From contig NZ_JAGGPH010000011.1 in the NCBI RefSeq assembly GCF_018613895.1, forward strand, positions 186,001 through 250,000: a stretch of DNA of 64,000 bases. Reading direction: 5' to 3'. Shown here piece after piece: positions 43,693 through 53,303 of this stretch (the first letter of the stretch is position 1; each line of letters begins with the position of its first letter). Below the pieces are notes generated by a model. That model was not told the DNA's origin. It was given only the letters and a program-made list of their open reading frames with translations, and did not search any database. This stretch comes from Curtobacterium sp. ISL-83. Its GTDB lineage: Bacteria > Actinomycetota > Actinomycetes > Actinomycetales > Microbacteriaceae. The translations under genes and the position numbers were made by a program.

Positions 43693-45398
43693 CCCACCCC
43701 GCGACCCCGTCGGTGCGACGCGGACGGCTCCGCCGTCTCGCCGCCGTGACGCTCGCCGCCCTGACCCTCGTCGCCGTGTCGGCCTGCGCCGCCATCCCGA
43801 CCGGCGGCGACGTCCGGACCGGCCAGACCATCAAGGACGAGTCCGTCTCGGGCGTCGACTTCCGCCCGGAGGGGCCGACGAGCGGGTCGGACCAGACCAC
43901 GATCCTCCGGGGGTTCATCGCGGCCGCCACGGGCGCGCAGGACAACTACGCCATCGCCCGGCAGTTCCTGGCCTCGGGGTTCTCGCAGAAGTGGAACCCG
44001 CGGCAGAGCACCACGATCCGTCAGGGCAGCGGGGCGGTGGCACGCGCCGGCGACCGCGAGCTCACCTACACGATGACGGCGAGCGCCACGGTCGACAGCA
44101 ACGGTGAGTACACCCAGGCGATCCGGCCCACCCCGTCGACCCTCACGTTCCAGTTCACCCGGCAGGGCGGCGAGTGGCGCATCGCCTACGCCCCCGACGG
44201 CATCATCCTGACCCCGGTCAGCTTCGAGTCCGTGTTCCAACAGCACGCGCTCTACTTCTTCGACCCGACGTTCCGCTACTTCGTCCCCGACGAGCGGTGG
44301 TTCCTCGCACGCTCGTCGACGAGCACCCGCATCGTCAGCGCGCTGCTCGCCGGTCCGGCCGAGTGGTTGAAGGGCGCCGTGGTGTCGTCCTTCCCGGAGG
44401 GCACGCAGCTCTCGCTCAACGCGGTGACGATCGACAGCGGCACGGCCCAGGTCGACCTGTCGAGCGACGCGCTCCGGGCGAGCACCCAGGACAAGCTGCG
44501 GATGCGGGAGCAGCTCAGCAAGTCCCTCGCCTCGGTCGCGACGGTCTCGTCGGTCACGATGACCATCGAGGGGGCGAACTTCTCGGTGCCCGAGTCCACC
44601 GGCACCACCGCGCAGCTCGATCCGGACGTCGACCCTCGTCCGCTCGTGGAACAGCACGGTGTCGTGGGGCTGGCCGCGCCCGGGACCGGTGTCGTGCAGA
44701 AGCTCGGCAGCGGGTTGGGGGACACGATCGCGGCGCTGCGACCGACGTCGATCGCGCTGTCGGCGTCCGGCACGACGGCGGCGGTCGGCAACCGTGACGG
44801 CGCCATCGTCGTCCGCGGCCGCACGTCCCTGCGGGTGGACACGAACCGCGACCTGGTCCCACCGTCCATCGACGACCTCGGGTTCGTGTGGACCGCGAGG
44901 TCGTCGGACAGCCGACACGTCACCGCCTACGGGCTCGGCGGGGACCCGCACGTGGTCCTGACGACGCTCCCGCGGGGCAAGCTGGTGTCGTTCCAGGTCT
45001 CCCGCGACTCCACGCGGGCGCTGGCGCTGCTCGACACCGACGACGGGCCGAGCCTGTACGTGATGGCGATCAACCGTGGCTCCGACCGGACACCGGTGGC
45101 GCTCGGCCCGCCCGTGCACGTGCAGGCCGCAACGGGTGACGCCATCGGCGCCGCCTGGGTCAGCGACGTCGACATCGCCTCGGTCGCACAGGACGCGACC
45201 GGACCGAGCGTGGTCCAGACGACCGTCGGTGGGCAGACGAGCACGCTGCCCCGTCCGGAGGGTCGCGCGACCGCGATCGCCGGCGGCAGCGGGGGTGCGC
45301 TGCTGCTGCGGATGGCGGACGGGTCGGTCGTCCAGTCGACGGGCGGGGGCTGGGACGCCACCGGCGTCTCGGCGGTGGTCCTCGGCATCCTGCGGTAG
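43689..45398 (+). CDS. lpqB: Lipoprotein LpqB, MtrB accessory factor
   Basis: The 569-residue lipoprotein has a signal peptide ending in VAVSAC (lipidated cysteine at residue 33), then a GerMN domain region (VSALLAGPAEWLKGAVVSSFPEGTQLSLNAVTID) and a C-terminal beta-propeller-like part. LpqB interacts with the MtrB sensor on the outer face of the membrane and modulates the system. ATGA overlap with mtrB couples their translation. comF follows after 106 bp. Confidence 0.95.
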   Translation: MTHPATPSVRRGRLRRLAAVTLAALTLVAVSACAAIPTGGDVRTGQTIKDESVSGVDFRPEGPTSGSDQTTILRGFIAAATGAQDNYAIARQFLASGFSQKWNPRQSTTIRQGSGAVARAGDRELTYTMTASATVDSNGEYTQAIRPTPSTLTFQFTRQGGEWRIAYAPDGIILTPVSFESVFQQHALYFFDPTFRYFVPDERWFLARSSTSTRIVSALLAGPAEWLKGAVVSSFPEGTQLSLNAVTIDSGTAQVDLSSDALRASTQDKLRMREQLSKSLASVATVSSVTMTIEGANFSVPESTGTTAQLDPDVDPRPLVEQHGVVGLAAPGTGVVQKLGSGLGDTIAALRPTSIALSASGTTAAVGNRDGAIVVRGRTSLRVDTNRDLVPPSIDDLGFVWTARSSDSRHVTAYGLGGDPHVVLTTLPRGKLVSFQVSRDSTRALALLDTDDGPSLYVMAINRGSDRTPVALGPPVHVQAATGDAIGAAWVSDVDIASVAQDATGPSVVQTTVGGQTSTLPRPEGRATAIAGGSGGALLLRMADGSVVQSTGGGWDATGVSAVVLGILR

Positions 45399-45504
45399 CG
45401 CGCGCCGGGCCCCCGCTCCTCCACAGCGGCGTCGGACTGGAGGCCCGTCCACCGTTCCCGGGGACGGCCACCGTCCGCCGTCGGGTCGCCACGAGCATGG
45501 GGGG

Positions 45505-46287
45505 ATGGACGAACCGACCTCCGCACCGGCGGCGATGGCCGCCGGTGCCACCCCGTCACCGTGGGCAGACGCGTTCCGTGCCGTCCTCGGCCTGTTCCTG
45601 CCCGTGCGCTGCCTCGGGTGCGAGCGCCCCGACCATGCGCTCTGCCCGGCGTGCCGGGCCGACCTCGACCGACGGCCGCGACGCGTCCGGCTCGTCGCCG
45701 GCGTCCGCCTGGACGCCGCGTGGGAGTACGAGGGCCTGGTGCGGACCCTGCTGCTCGAACTGAAGCTCCGGGGCCGCGTCGACGTCGCCCGGCCGCTCGG
45801 GGCGCGGTACGGGGCACTGGTGCGGGCGGCGCTCGCCGAGGCACCGCCCGGTACCGTGCTGCTGCGCGTCCCGCCGTCACGGCAGGGTGCTCGTCGGCGC
45901 GGGTTCGACCCGGTCGTGTTGCTGTTGGCGCGCGGGGGAGTCCGGGCCCGCGGCGGGCGGTGGTCGTCCCGGAGCCGGCGGTCCGGGCTGTCCGGGGCGG
46001 GACGGGAGCGTGTCGTCGCCCGGTTGCGACGGCGCCCGTCGGGCTGGCGGGGCCGGCGTGCCCTTGGTCGATCGGACCGTGGTGCCGGGCAGAAGGAGCG
46101 CACGGCGGTCGAACGCGTGGACGCCACCGTCGGGTCCCTGCTCGCCAGCGGGGTCGCCGGACGCGACGTCGTGGTGGTCGACGACGTCGTGACGACGGGG
46201 GTGACGATGGCCGAAGCGGTCCGCGCCGTCCGGCAGGCAGGCGGACGCGTCGTGCGCTGCGTCGCGGTCGCCAGCGTCGAGCGGTGA
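45505..46287 (+). CDS. comF: ComF-family phosphoribosyltransferase-like protein
   Basis: The 260-residue protein has the N-terminal double-cysteine element CLGCERPDHALCPACRADLD and the ComF core: LKLRGRVDVARPLG, VLLRVPPSRQGARRRGFDPVV and the PRPP-binding VVVVDDVVTTGVTMAEAVRAVRQAG. ComF proteins aid DNA uptake or processing in competent bacteria and are widespread elsewhere with unclear role. The segment about 140-205 is Arg/Ser-rich and poorly conserved, with only QKERTAVERVDATVGSL resembling the usual DQxGLxRxxRxxNVxG motif. The gene keeps the conserved lpqB-comF-hpf-secA order. Confidence 0.85.
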   Translation: MDEPTSAPAAMAAGATPSPWADAFRAVLGLFLPVRCLGCERPDHALCPACRADLDRRPRRVRLVAGVRLDAAWEYEGLVRTLLLELKLRGRVDVARPLGARYGALVRAALAEAPPGTVLLRVPPSRQGARRRGFDPVVLLLARGGVRARGGRWSSRSRRSGLSGAGRERVVARLRRRPSGWRGRRALGRSDRGAGQKERTAVERVDATVGSLLASGVAGRDVVVVDDVVTTGVTMAEAVRAVRQAGGRVVRCVAVASVER

Positions 46288-46376
46288 CGCGTCGGTGACG
46301 CGCTGCTGGCCACCCCGTGAACGCCCGGTGTCCGCTGAGTGTCCGGTGGGCGTCCCGTCCGACTCGCGGGGACAGG

Positions 46377-46406
46377 GTGACGGCGGTGCCGCAGCGGGTC
46401 TAGCCT
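46377..46406 (+). promoter_or_regulatory. Candidate promoter of hpf
   Basis: GTGACG (46377-46382) and TAGCCT (46401-46406) are 18 nt apart, leaving a 64-nt leader with a GGGAG ribosome site 7 nt before the ATG. Confidence 0.35.
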
Positions 46407-46470
46407 CGCGGCAAGGCGTTCGGGATCGCCGGACGGAGGCGACGCGCCGAAGCTGGATGGGAGCCGCCAC

Positions 46471-47187
46471 ATGGACGTGACGATCACAGGACGGAACGTC
46501 GGGGTCACCGACCGATTCCGGACCTACGTCGAGCAGAAGTCCGAGAAGATCGACGCGCTCGCCGACCGTGCCCTCGCATTCGAGGTGCGCGTGAGCCGCC
46601 ACCACGAGAAGTCGGGCAGCAGTCAGGGCGAGGACCGCATCGAGCTGACGTTGATCGGCCCTGGCCCCCTCGTCCGCGCCGAGTCTGCGGCGTCGGACAA
46701 GTACGCCGCGTTCGACCTCGCGTTCGCGCGGCTGATGGAGCGGCTGCGGCGGGCCCGCGACCGCCGCAAGGTGCACCGCGGGCGGCACCGCCCCACCTCC
46801 GTCGCCGAGGCAGCGGGCACCGGCTTCGAGCAGCTCGGCGTGGTGCCGGCCGACGGCAAGCTCATCGAGGACGTCGCCACCGGCACGATCCCGGTGGCCG
46901 TCGCGTCGGAGGACGAGGACGACACCGAGGTGTACAGCCCGGTCGTCATCCGCCAGAAGGTGTTCGAGGCCTCCCCGATGACCGTGGACGACGCGCTGTA
47001 CTACATGGAGCTCGTCGGACACGACTTCTACCTGTTCGTCGACGCCGAGTCGCACCGGCCGAGCGTCGTCTACCGCCGCAAGGGCTGGGACTACGGGGTG
47101 ATCGGTCTCGACGGCGAGGCCGGAGCAGCCGTGGCGTCCGTCCACCAGGAGCAGGAACAGCAGGAACCGGCCTCCGCGATCGCCTGA
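46471..47187 (+). CDS. hpf: Ribosome hibernation promoting factor, long form
   Basis: The 238-residue long-form HPF dimerises 70S ribosomes into inactive 100S particles in stationary phase. The N-terminal domain (about 1-105) has MDVTITGRNVGVTDRFRTYVEQKSEKI, RVSRHHEKSGSSQGED and the basic helix RLMERLRRARDRRKVHRGRH. The C-terminal dimerisation domain starts at VYSPVVIRQKVFEASPMTVDDALYYMELVGHDFYLF with YRRKGWDYGVIGL. Order comF-hpf-secA is conserved in actinobacteria. Confidence 0.95.
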   Translation: MDVTITGRNVGVTDRFRTYVEQKSEKIDALADRALAFEVRVSRHHEKSGSSQGEDRIELTLIGPGPLVRAESAASDKYAAFDLAFARLMERLRRARDRRKVHRGRHRPTSVAEAAGTGFEQLGVVPADGKLIEDVATGTIPVAVASEDEDDTEVYSPVVIRQKVFEASPMTVDDALYYMELVGHDFYLFVDAESHRPSVVYRRKGWDYGVIGLDGEAGAAVASVHQEQEQQEPASAIA

Positions 47188-47297
47188 GGCGATCGTCCGG
47201 TCCGGCCGGAACCGGTGTGCGCGGTCCGTTCGCGGGCCGCGCACTCCGCTGTGTCCACCAGTCGCGCTGCTCACAGCCCAGGGATCGAACGGGTTGC

Positions 47298-47303
47298 TAG
47301 CAT
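47298..47303 (+). promoter_or_regulatory. Candidate -10 box of secA
   Basis: TAGCAT lies 55 nt before the secA GTG. The resulting leader contains AAGGAG (47349-47354) placed for translation of secA. Confidence 0.4.
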
Positions 47304-47358
47304 TGCTGGCTGATCGCATCGCGCAGGTCGCGCGGCACGACCTCGTTAAGGAGCTCAC

Positions 47359-50145
47359 GTGGCAAACGTGCTGGAGAAGGTCCTCCGCATCGGTGAAGGA
47401 CGCACCCTCCGACGCTTGAAGGCGTACGCCTCGGCGATCAACGACCTCGAAGACGACTTCGCGAGCCTCACGGACGCCGAACTCCAGAACGAGACGACGG
47501 AACTCCGTGAGCGCTACGCGAACGGCGAGACCCTCGACGACCTCCTGCCCGAGGCCTTCGCGGCCGTGCGGGAAGCCGCGAAGCGCACGCTCGGCATGCG
47601 GCACTTCGACGTGCAGCTCATGGGCGGCGCGGCCCTCCACCTGGGCAACATCGCCGAGATGAAGACCGGTGAGGGCAAGACCCTCGTCGCGACGACGGCC
47701 GCGTACCTCAACGCGATCCCCTCCCGCGGTGTGCACGTGATCACCGTGAACGACTTCCTCGCGTCGTACCAGTCCGAGATCATGGGCCGCGTCTTCCGTG
47801 CCCTGGGCATGACGACCGGCTGCATCATCGCGAACCAGTCCCCGGCCGAGCGCCGTGAGCAGTACGCGGCCGACATCACGTACGGCACGAACAACGAGTT
47901 CGGGTTCGACTACCTGCGCGACAACATGGCGTGGCAGACCGCCGACATGGTGCAGCGGGGCCACTACTTCGCCATCGTGGACGAGGTCGACTCGATCCTC
48001 ATCGACGAAGCCCGCACCCCGCTCATCATCTCCGGCCCCTCCTCGGGCGAAGCGAACCGGTGGTTCACCGAGTTCGCCTCGATCGCGAAGCGCCTCACCC
48101 CGGGTGAGGACTACGAGGTCGACGAGAAGAAGCGCACCGTCGGTGTCCTCGAGCCCGGCATCGAGAAGGTCGAGGACTACCTCGGCATCGACAACCTCTA
48201 CGAGTCCGCGAACACCCCGCTGATCTCGTTCCTGAACAACTCCATCAAGGCCGTCTCGCTGTTCAAGAAGGACAAGGACTACGTCGTGATGAACGGCGAG
48301 GTCCTCATCGTCGACGAGCACACGGGCCGCATCCTGATGGGCCGCCGCTACAACGAGGGCATCCACCAGGCGATCGAGGCGAAGGAGGGTGTCGAGGTCA
48401 AGGCCGAGAACCAGACGCTCGCCACCGTGACGCTGCAGAACTACTTCCGCCTGTACCAGAAGCTCTCCGGCATGACCGGTACCGCCGAGACCGAAGCGGC
48501 CGAGTTCATGTCGACGTACAAGCTCGGCGTCGTCCCGATCCCGACGAACAAGCCGATGGTGCGCCTCGACCAGACCGACCTCGTCTACAAGAACGAGAAG
48601 TCGAAGTTCGAGCAGGTGGCCGAGGACATCGCCGCACGGCACGAGAAGGGCCAGCCGGTCCTGGTCGGCACCACGAGCGTCGAGAAGTCCGAGTACCTCT
48701 CCAAGCTCCTCGCGAAGAAGGGCGTCAAGCACGAGGTCCTCAATGCGAAGAACCACGCGCGTGAAGCCGCCATCGTCGCCCAGGCCGGTCGTCTCGGGGC
48801 CGTGACGGTCGCGACGAACATGGCCGGTCGAGGGACCGACATCATGCTCGGCGGCAACTCGGAGTTCCTCGCGGTGCAGGAGATGCACGCGAAGGGCCTC
48901 TCCCCGACGGAGACGCCGGACGAGTACGAGGCCGCATGGGACGAGGTCTTCACGCGTGTCAAGGCCGAGATCAAGGAAGAAGCCGACAAGGTCCGTGAAG
49001 CCGGCGGCCTCTACGTCCTCGGCACCGAGCGGCACGAGTCCCGCCGCATCGACAACCAGCTCCGCGGTCGTTCCGGCCGTCAGGGCGACCCGGGCGAGAG
49101 CCGGTTCTACCTGTCGCTGACCGACGACCTCATGCGACTGTTCAACTCCGGTGCTGCCGAGAGCCTCATGGGCCGCTCGAACGTGCCGGACGACCTGGCG
49201 ATCGAGAACAAGCTCGTCGGGCGCGCGATCCGTTCCGCCCAGGCCCAGGTCGAAGGCCGCAACGCCGAGATCCGGAAGAACGTCCTCAAGTACGACGACG
49301 TCCTCAACCGCCAGCGCGAAGCGATCTACAGCGACCGCCGGCACATCCTCGAGGGCGATGACATCCACGAGCGCGCGCAGACGTTCCTGAAGAGCGTCAT
49401 CGACGACGTGATCGACACGCACACCGGCGAAGGGTCCCCGGACGACTGGGACCTCGACGCCATGTGGACGGAGCTCGGGACGCTCTACCCGATCTCGATC
49501 TCCATCGACGAGGTCATCACCGAGGCCGGGTCCAAGGGCAAGGCCTCGCGCGACTTCCTGGCGCGGGAGATCCTGTCCGACGCGAAGCTCGCCTACGAGC
49601 AGCGTGAGGGGCTCCTGGGCGACGAAGCGATGCGCGAGCTCGAGCGCCGCGTGGTGCTCTCGGTGATCGACCGCCGCTGGCGCGACCACCTGTACGAGAT
49701 GGACTACCTCAAGGACGGCATCGGCCTCCGCGCGATGGCGCAGCGTGACCCGCTCGTCGAGTACCAGCGCGAGGGCTACGCACTGTTCCAGAGCATGATG
49801 GGGCAGATCCGCGAAGAGTCCGTCGGCTACCTGTTCAACCTCGAGGTCCAGGTGCAGTCCGACGGGGAGAACGCCGTCATCGAGGCCAAGGGCCTCGACG
49901 AGGACGAGGTCTCCGGGCTCGAGTACTCGGCGCCGTCGATCGACGGCGAGGTCGAGGTCCGCGACGAACGCGGGCGCCTCGAGCAGGCCGCGACGGCTCG
50001 TGCGCAGCGCGCTCAGGCCGAGGCCGAGGCAGAGGCCGCTGCTGTTCCAGAGCAGGGGTCCTCGTTCGGCAACGCGGCCACGGCCACGGGCCAGGCGTCG
50101 GCGAACAACCGCGCGGAGCGTCGTCAGGCCGCCAAGAAGGGCTGA
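47359..50145 (+). CDS. secA: Preprotein translocase ATPase SecA1
   Basis: SecA drives post-translational export through SecYEG. The 928 residues include Walker A MKTGEGKT (101-108), the [15 protein letters not shown]alker B block, [18 protein letters not shown], the [21 protein letters not shown] motif and the helical scaffold [32 protein letters not shown]. The C-terminal tail is A/E/Q-rich and lacks the zinc-binding cysteines of many SecA proteins, as is usual for actinobacterial SecA1. The GTG start follows AAGGAG. The stop is followed by a convergent inverted repeat. Confidence 0.97.
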   Translation: MANVLEKVLRIGEGRTLRRLKAYASAINDLEDDFASLTDAELQNETTELRERYANGETLDDLLPEAFAAVREAAKRTLGMRHFDVQLMGGAALHLGNIAEMKTGEGKTLVATTAAYLNAIPSRGVHVITVNDFLASYQSEIMGRVFRALGMTTGCIIANQSPAERREQYAADITYGTNNEFGFDYLRDNMAWQTADMVQRGHYFAIVDEVDSILIDEARTPLIISGPSSGEANRWFTEFASIAKRLTPGEDYEVDEKKRTVGVLEPGIEKVEDYLGIDNLYESANTPLISFLNNSIKAVSLFKKDKDYVVMNGEVLIVDEHTGRILMGRRYNEGIHQAIEAKEGVEVKAENQTLATVTLQNYFRLYQKLSGMTGTAETEAAEFMSTYKLGVVPIPTNKPMVRLDQTDLVYKNEKSKFEQVAEDIAARHEKGQPVLVGTTSVEKSEYLSKLLAKKGVKHEVLNAKNHAREAAIVAQAGRLGAVTVATNMAGRGTDIMLGGNSEFLAVQEMHAKGLSPTETPDEYEAAWDEVFTRVKAEIKEEADKVREAGGLYVLGTERHESRRIDNQLRGRSGRQGDPGESRFYLSLTDDLMRLFNSGAAESLMGRSNVPDDLAIENKLVGRAIRSAQAQVEGRNAEIRKNVLKYDDVLNRQREAIYSDRRHILEGDDIHERAQTFLKSVIDDVIDTHTGEGSPDDWDLDAMWTELGTLYPISISIDEVITEAGSKGKASRDFLAREILSDAKLAYEQREGLLGDEAMRELERRVVLSVIDRRWRDHLYEMDYLKDGIGLRAMAQRDPLVEYQREGYALFQSMMGQIREESVGYLFNLEVQVQSDGENAVIEAKGLDEDEVSGLEYSAPSIDGEVEVRDERGRLEQAATARAQRAQAEAEAEAAAVPEQGSSFGNAATATGQASANNRAERRQAAKKG

Positions 50146-50218
50146 CCGCACCCCTCCTGATCGACGGGACGGCCCCCACCGTCCGTTCCGAGCCGCACGT
50201 TGCTGCGTCGCTCCGGGT

Positions 50219-50264
50219 CGGACGATGGGGGCCGAGTGCCAGCTGGCACCGTCCCTCCCGTCCG
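50219..50264. terminator. Inverted repeat between secA and the Rv3235-like gene
   Basis: An imperfect copy of the GTGCCAGCTGGCAC-centred palindrome family, with arms either side of 50241/50242. It lies in the 126-bp convergent gap. The left arm departs from the family core (ATGGGGGCC in place of GGGAGGC), so the stem has internal mismatches. Confidence 0.55.
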
Positions 50265-50271
50265 TCCGTCG

Positions 50272-50814
50272 TCACAGCATGACGACCGCCGTCGCGCGCC
50301 ATCGCCCGTTCCGCTCCTCGAGCCGCAGCGCCACCGCCCGCGCGTGACTGCGGGTGTGCACGACCACCGCTGCCTCGGCCACGCCCGGAGCCGGTCGAGA
50401 GACGACCACGCTGCCGACCGACAGCACCGGTCGGGCGCGGGACCGCTGCCCGATGGATCGTGCCCGGGCGGCGAACGCTGCCCGCTGCAGGAGGTGCCGG
50501 TGCACCTCGTCGGTGATCCACCGCGAGATGCTGTCGACCTCGCGGGCTCCCGTCAGGACCTCGGCCACGCACAGTCCGAGTGCTCGGGCGGTCTCGGCCG
50601 GGTCTGGTGGACCCGTGAGCGCCTCGAGCGCCGTCGGGACGGGCTCGGTCGACGGCGTGCCGACCGCCAGCGTCCCTTCCACGAGCGGCGTCCCGCCCGC
50701 CGGCGTCCCGCCCGCCGCCCGCGTCCCGTCGGCGGCCGGTGTCCCCGTCGCCGCCGGTGTCCCCGCTGCGGTCCGCGTCGCCACCTCGTCGTGTCGCCGT
50801 GCCTCATCTGCCAC
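50272..50814 (-). CDS. Rv3235-family (DUF6459-like) protein
   Basis: The 180-residue protein has an Ala/Gly/Thr/Pro-rich N-terminal half with repeated GTPA units. A conserved C-terminal domain (about 90-180) follows: ETARALGLCVAEVLTGAREVDSISRWITDEVHRHLLQRA, then VLSVGSVVVSRPAPGVAEAAVVVHTRSHARAVALRLEERNGRWRATAVVML. This is the pattern of the mycobacterial Rv3235 family, whose gene also lies near secA. The GTG at 50814 has AAAGGGG just upstream; an ATG at 50829 is the alternative. Function is unknown. Confidence 0.8.
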   Translation of the reverse strand: MADEARRHDEVATRTAAGTPAATGTPAADGTRAAGGTPAGGTPLVEGTLAVGTPSTEPVPTALEALTGPPDPAETARALGLCVAEVLTGAREVDSISRWITDEVHRHLLQRAAFAARARSIGQRSRARPVLSVGSVVVSRPAPGVAEAAVVVHTRSHARAVALRLEERNGRWRATAVVML

Positions 50815-50899
50815 CCGTGCCCCTTTCATCGGTGGGACTGAGCGTATGGCGTATGCAACATGCGAAATACCGATGGATCCGCGGTGTGGAAAGTGCGAG

Positions 50900-50926
50900 T
50901 TGTCCACAGTGGGGCGCACCTAGACT
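50900..50926 (+). promoter_or_regulatory. Promoter region of pdtaS
   Basis: TAGACT (50921-50926) lies 6 nt before the GTG of pdtaS, so the mRNA is probably leaderless. TTGTCCACA at 50900-50908 upstream resembles an actinobacterial DnaA box and also offers a weak -35 (TTGTCC) at a short 15-nt spacing. Confidence 0.45.
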
Positions 50927-50932
50927 GACTCC

Positions 50933-52432
50933 GTGTCGACCCTCAGTGACCTCGTCCTCGCCCAAGGCCGATCCTCGGAAGCCGACGTGGAGTGGCTCCA
51001 CCTGCTGGTCGGGGACTTCCAGCTCCTCGCCGACCTGTCCTTCGCGGACATGGTGCTCTGGGTCCCGACGGCCGAGGACGGCTCGTTCGTCGCGGTCGCG
51101 CACGCTCGGCCGAGCTCCGCGGCGACGCTCTTCTACCGCGACATCGTCGGGCAGGAGATCCGCGAGGAGTGGCGTGAGCAGATCACCGAGTGCTTCGCGA
51201 CTGCCCGGGTCGTCGACTCCGCCGAGCCCGACTGGTACGAGGACACCCCGACCCGCGTGCGCGCGATCCCGGTCCTCCGCCGCCTGACCGCGAACAGCGC
51301 CGAGACGACCGACCGCCCGATCGCCGTGGTCAGCCGCCACGGCAACCAGGACGAGATGCGGACCCCGAGCCGGCAGGAGCTCAACTTCACCGCGGGTGCC
51401 AACGACCTGTTCGGCATGATCGCGACCGGTGACTTCCCGGACCTCGGCGCTCCCGCCGGCCCGCGTCGCGGTGCACCCCGGGCCAGCGACGGCCTGCTGC
51501 GGCTGGACACCAACGGCACGGTCACGTTCGCGAGCCCGAACGGCCTGAGCGCCTTCAACCGGATGGGTTTCGACGGGGAACTCGAGCGGAAGTCCCTCGC
51601 CGAGGTGACGACGGAACTCATCGGCTCGCAGCTCGACGTCGACGAGTCCCTGCCCCTCGTCGTCACCGGGCGTGCGCCGTGGCGCGCGGACATCGAGGCG
51701 AAGGGCGTCACGGTCTCCCTCCGGTCGATCCCACTCCGTGACCACGGCGAACGGATCGGCGCGATCGTGCTGTGTCGCGACGTCAGCGAGCTGCGGCACC
51801 AGGAGCGCGAGCTCATCACCAAGGACGCGACGATCCGTGAGATCCACCACCGGGTGAAGAACAACCTGCAGACGGTGGCGTCACTCCTCCGGATCCAGGC
51901 CCGCCGCACCCACTCCGAGGAAGCCCGCACCTCCCTGCAGAACGCGATGCGCCGTGTCGCCGCGATCGCCGTGGTGCACGACACGCTCTCGAGCGGGTTG
52001 AGCCAGACCGTCGACTTCGACGAGGTGTTCGACTCGGTGCTGAAACTCGTGACGGAGGTCGCCGCCTCGCACAACACCACCGTGCGCCCGAAGAAGACGG
52101 GCGAGTTCGGCGTGCTCCCGTCCGAGGCCGCGACGCCGCTCGCCCTCGGGCTCACCGAGCTGGTGACGAACGCCGTGGAGCACGGACTCGACGGCCGCGA
52201 CGGCGAGGTCGAGATCGTCGCGAACCGGTTCGACGACCACCTGGACATCGAGGTCCGCGACAACGGCGTCGGCCTCCCGGAGGGCAAGGTCGGCTCGGGT
52301 CTCGGGACGCAGATCGTCCGGACGCTCATCCAGGGCGAGCTCGGCGGCACCATCGACTGGCACACGCTGACCGGCAGCGGCACCGAGGTCACCATCACGA
52401 TCCCGTTCCGCTGGCTCACCGCCGCGGCGTAG
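50933..52432 (+). CDS. pdtaS: Sensor histidine kinase PdtaS
   Basis: The 499-residue soluble kinase matches PdtaS (Rv3220c) of mycobacteria, which phosphorylates the RNA-binding antiterminator PdtaR. It has an N-terminal GAF-like domain (FADMVLWVPTAEDGSFVAVAHARPSS), a PAS-like domain (GLLRLDTNGTVTFASPNGLSAFNRMG), the HisKA_2 phosphoacceptor segment EIHHRVKNNLQTVASLLRIQ (H305/H306) and an ATPase domain with LTELVTNAVEHG and DNGVGLPEG. pdtaR is not in the window, as in mycobacteria where it is unlinked. The neighbour whiB1 is also shared with mycobacteria. Confidence 0.92.
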   Translation: MSTLSDLVLAQGRSSEADVEWLHLLVGDFQLLADLSFADMVLWVPTAEDGSFVAVAHARPSSAATLFYRDIVGQEIREEWREQITECFATARVVDSAEPDWYEDTPTRVRAIPVLRRLTANSAETTDRPIAVVSRHGNQDEMRTPSRQELNFTAGANDLFGMIATGDFPDLGAPAGPRRGAPRASDGLLRLDTNGTVTFASPNGLSAFNRMGFDGELERKSLAEVTTELIGSQLDVDESLPLVVTGRAPWRADIEAKGVTVSLRSIPLRDHGERIGAIVLCRDVSELRHQERELITKDATIREIHHRVKNNLQTVASLLRIQARRTHSEEARTSLQNAMRRVAAIAVVHDTLSSGLSQTVDFDEVFDSVLKLVTEVAASHNTTVRPKKTGEFGVLPSEAATPLALGLTELVTNAVEHGLDGRDGEVEIVANRFDDHLDIEVRDNGVGLPEGKVGSGLGTQIVRTLIQGELGGTIDWHTLTGSGTEVTITIPFRWLTAAA

Positions 52433-52799
52433 GAACGCTCGTCGCTCGGGCGGCAGGCGCATGGAGCGTCGCGCCCGCCTGCGGGCGCTGGGCCCCGACG
52501 CTGTGGGGCGCGACGCGCAGGTGCGGGCGCGACCCACGTGTCGTGGACGCAACCGCCTGGAGGCGCGGCCTGCGTCCGGCGGACCGGCCACACGCCTCCA
52601 CGCCGTCATCTTCGGGCCGTCACCTGCAGGCAGTCGCGCCCGCCGGCGGATGTCGCGCCCCGACGCCGCGGGGCGCACTCCCCGCACGGGGGCGCGATCG
52701 GAGTGCCCCGCCGGCACCGAGTGCCCCGCGCGCCCCGTACACGACGACGCCCGCCGTCCCCGGAGGGACGACGGGCGTCAGTGCGTCAGCGGACGCGGG
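52433..52799. other. Non-coding convergent gap between pdtaS and whiB1
   Basis: This 367-bp GC-rich stretch holds no convincing gene. It contains an imperfect inverted repeat built on TGGAGGCG/CGCCTCCA (52557-52598), which belongs to the dispersed repeat family. Several GCGGGCGCG and GTGCCCCGC words are repeated. The whiB1 terminator lies at the far end. Confidence 0.5.
52746..52779 (-). terminator. Terminator hairpin of whiB1
   Basis: A 15-bp stem with one mismatch (52746-52760 with 52765-52779) and a CGGA loop lies 20 bp past the whiB1 stop. Confidence 0.6.
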
Positions 52800-53048
52800 T
52801 CAGGAGGCGCGGCGAGCGCGAGCAGCGCGGCGCTTCAGCGCACGACGCTCGTCCTCGCTGAGACCGCCCCAGACACCGGAGTCCTGGTTGTTCTCGAGTG
52901 CGTACTGCAGGCACATCTCGGTCACGGTGCACCGAGCGCAGACGGACTTCGCCTTCTCGATCTGGTCGACGGCCGGGCCGGTGTTGCCGACGGGGAAGAA
53001 GAGCTCGGGGTCCGCGGTGAGGCAGGCTGCCTTGTCACGCCAGTCCAT
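52800..53048 (-). CDS. whiB1: WhiB-family regulator WhiB1
   Basis: The 82-residue protein begins MDWRDKAACLTADPELFFPVG, with cluster cysteines C9, C37, C40 and C46 (SVCARCTVTEMC), the GVWGG turn at 58-62 and the basic tail KRRAARARRAS. This is the WhiB1 subgroup, an essential nitric-oxide-responsive 4Fe-4S protein that binds the sigma factor in mycobacteria. The ATG is preceded by AAGGAG. A long 5' region of about 250 bp to the next divergent gene leaves space for regulation. Confidence 0.95.
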   Translation of the reverse strand: MDWRDKAACLTADPELFFPVGNTGPAVDQIEKAKSVCARCTVTEMCLQYALENNQDSGVWGGLSEDERRALKRRAARARRAS

Positions 53049-53303
53049 GTGTGGTGCTCCTTGAAATCGATGCTCGAACGGCAGGCCGGGGCCGCAGTTC
53101 GGGGGATCGGAACGCTGGCATGCTGAGCATGAGGGGACACCCGTGGGGGAGGAGTCCGCTGGAAGCGAGTCTGACGCCCGTGAACGCTCGGGGGAGGAGC
53201 GTCGAACCACGGGAGACGCGCACCACATCGTGCCGTCCAAACGACCTCCAATATCGTTCCATACTGGTAAGGCCAAATCAAGGGTTCCGACTGGAGGATC
53301 GCT

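Noticed and set aside
45877..50151. 1424-residue open frame antisense to secA and hpf
   Set aside because: It lies opposite highly conserved genes and its composition (V, L, D, H, R runs) is typical of an antisense shadow.
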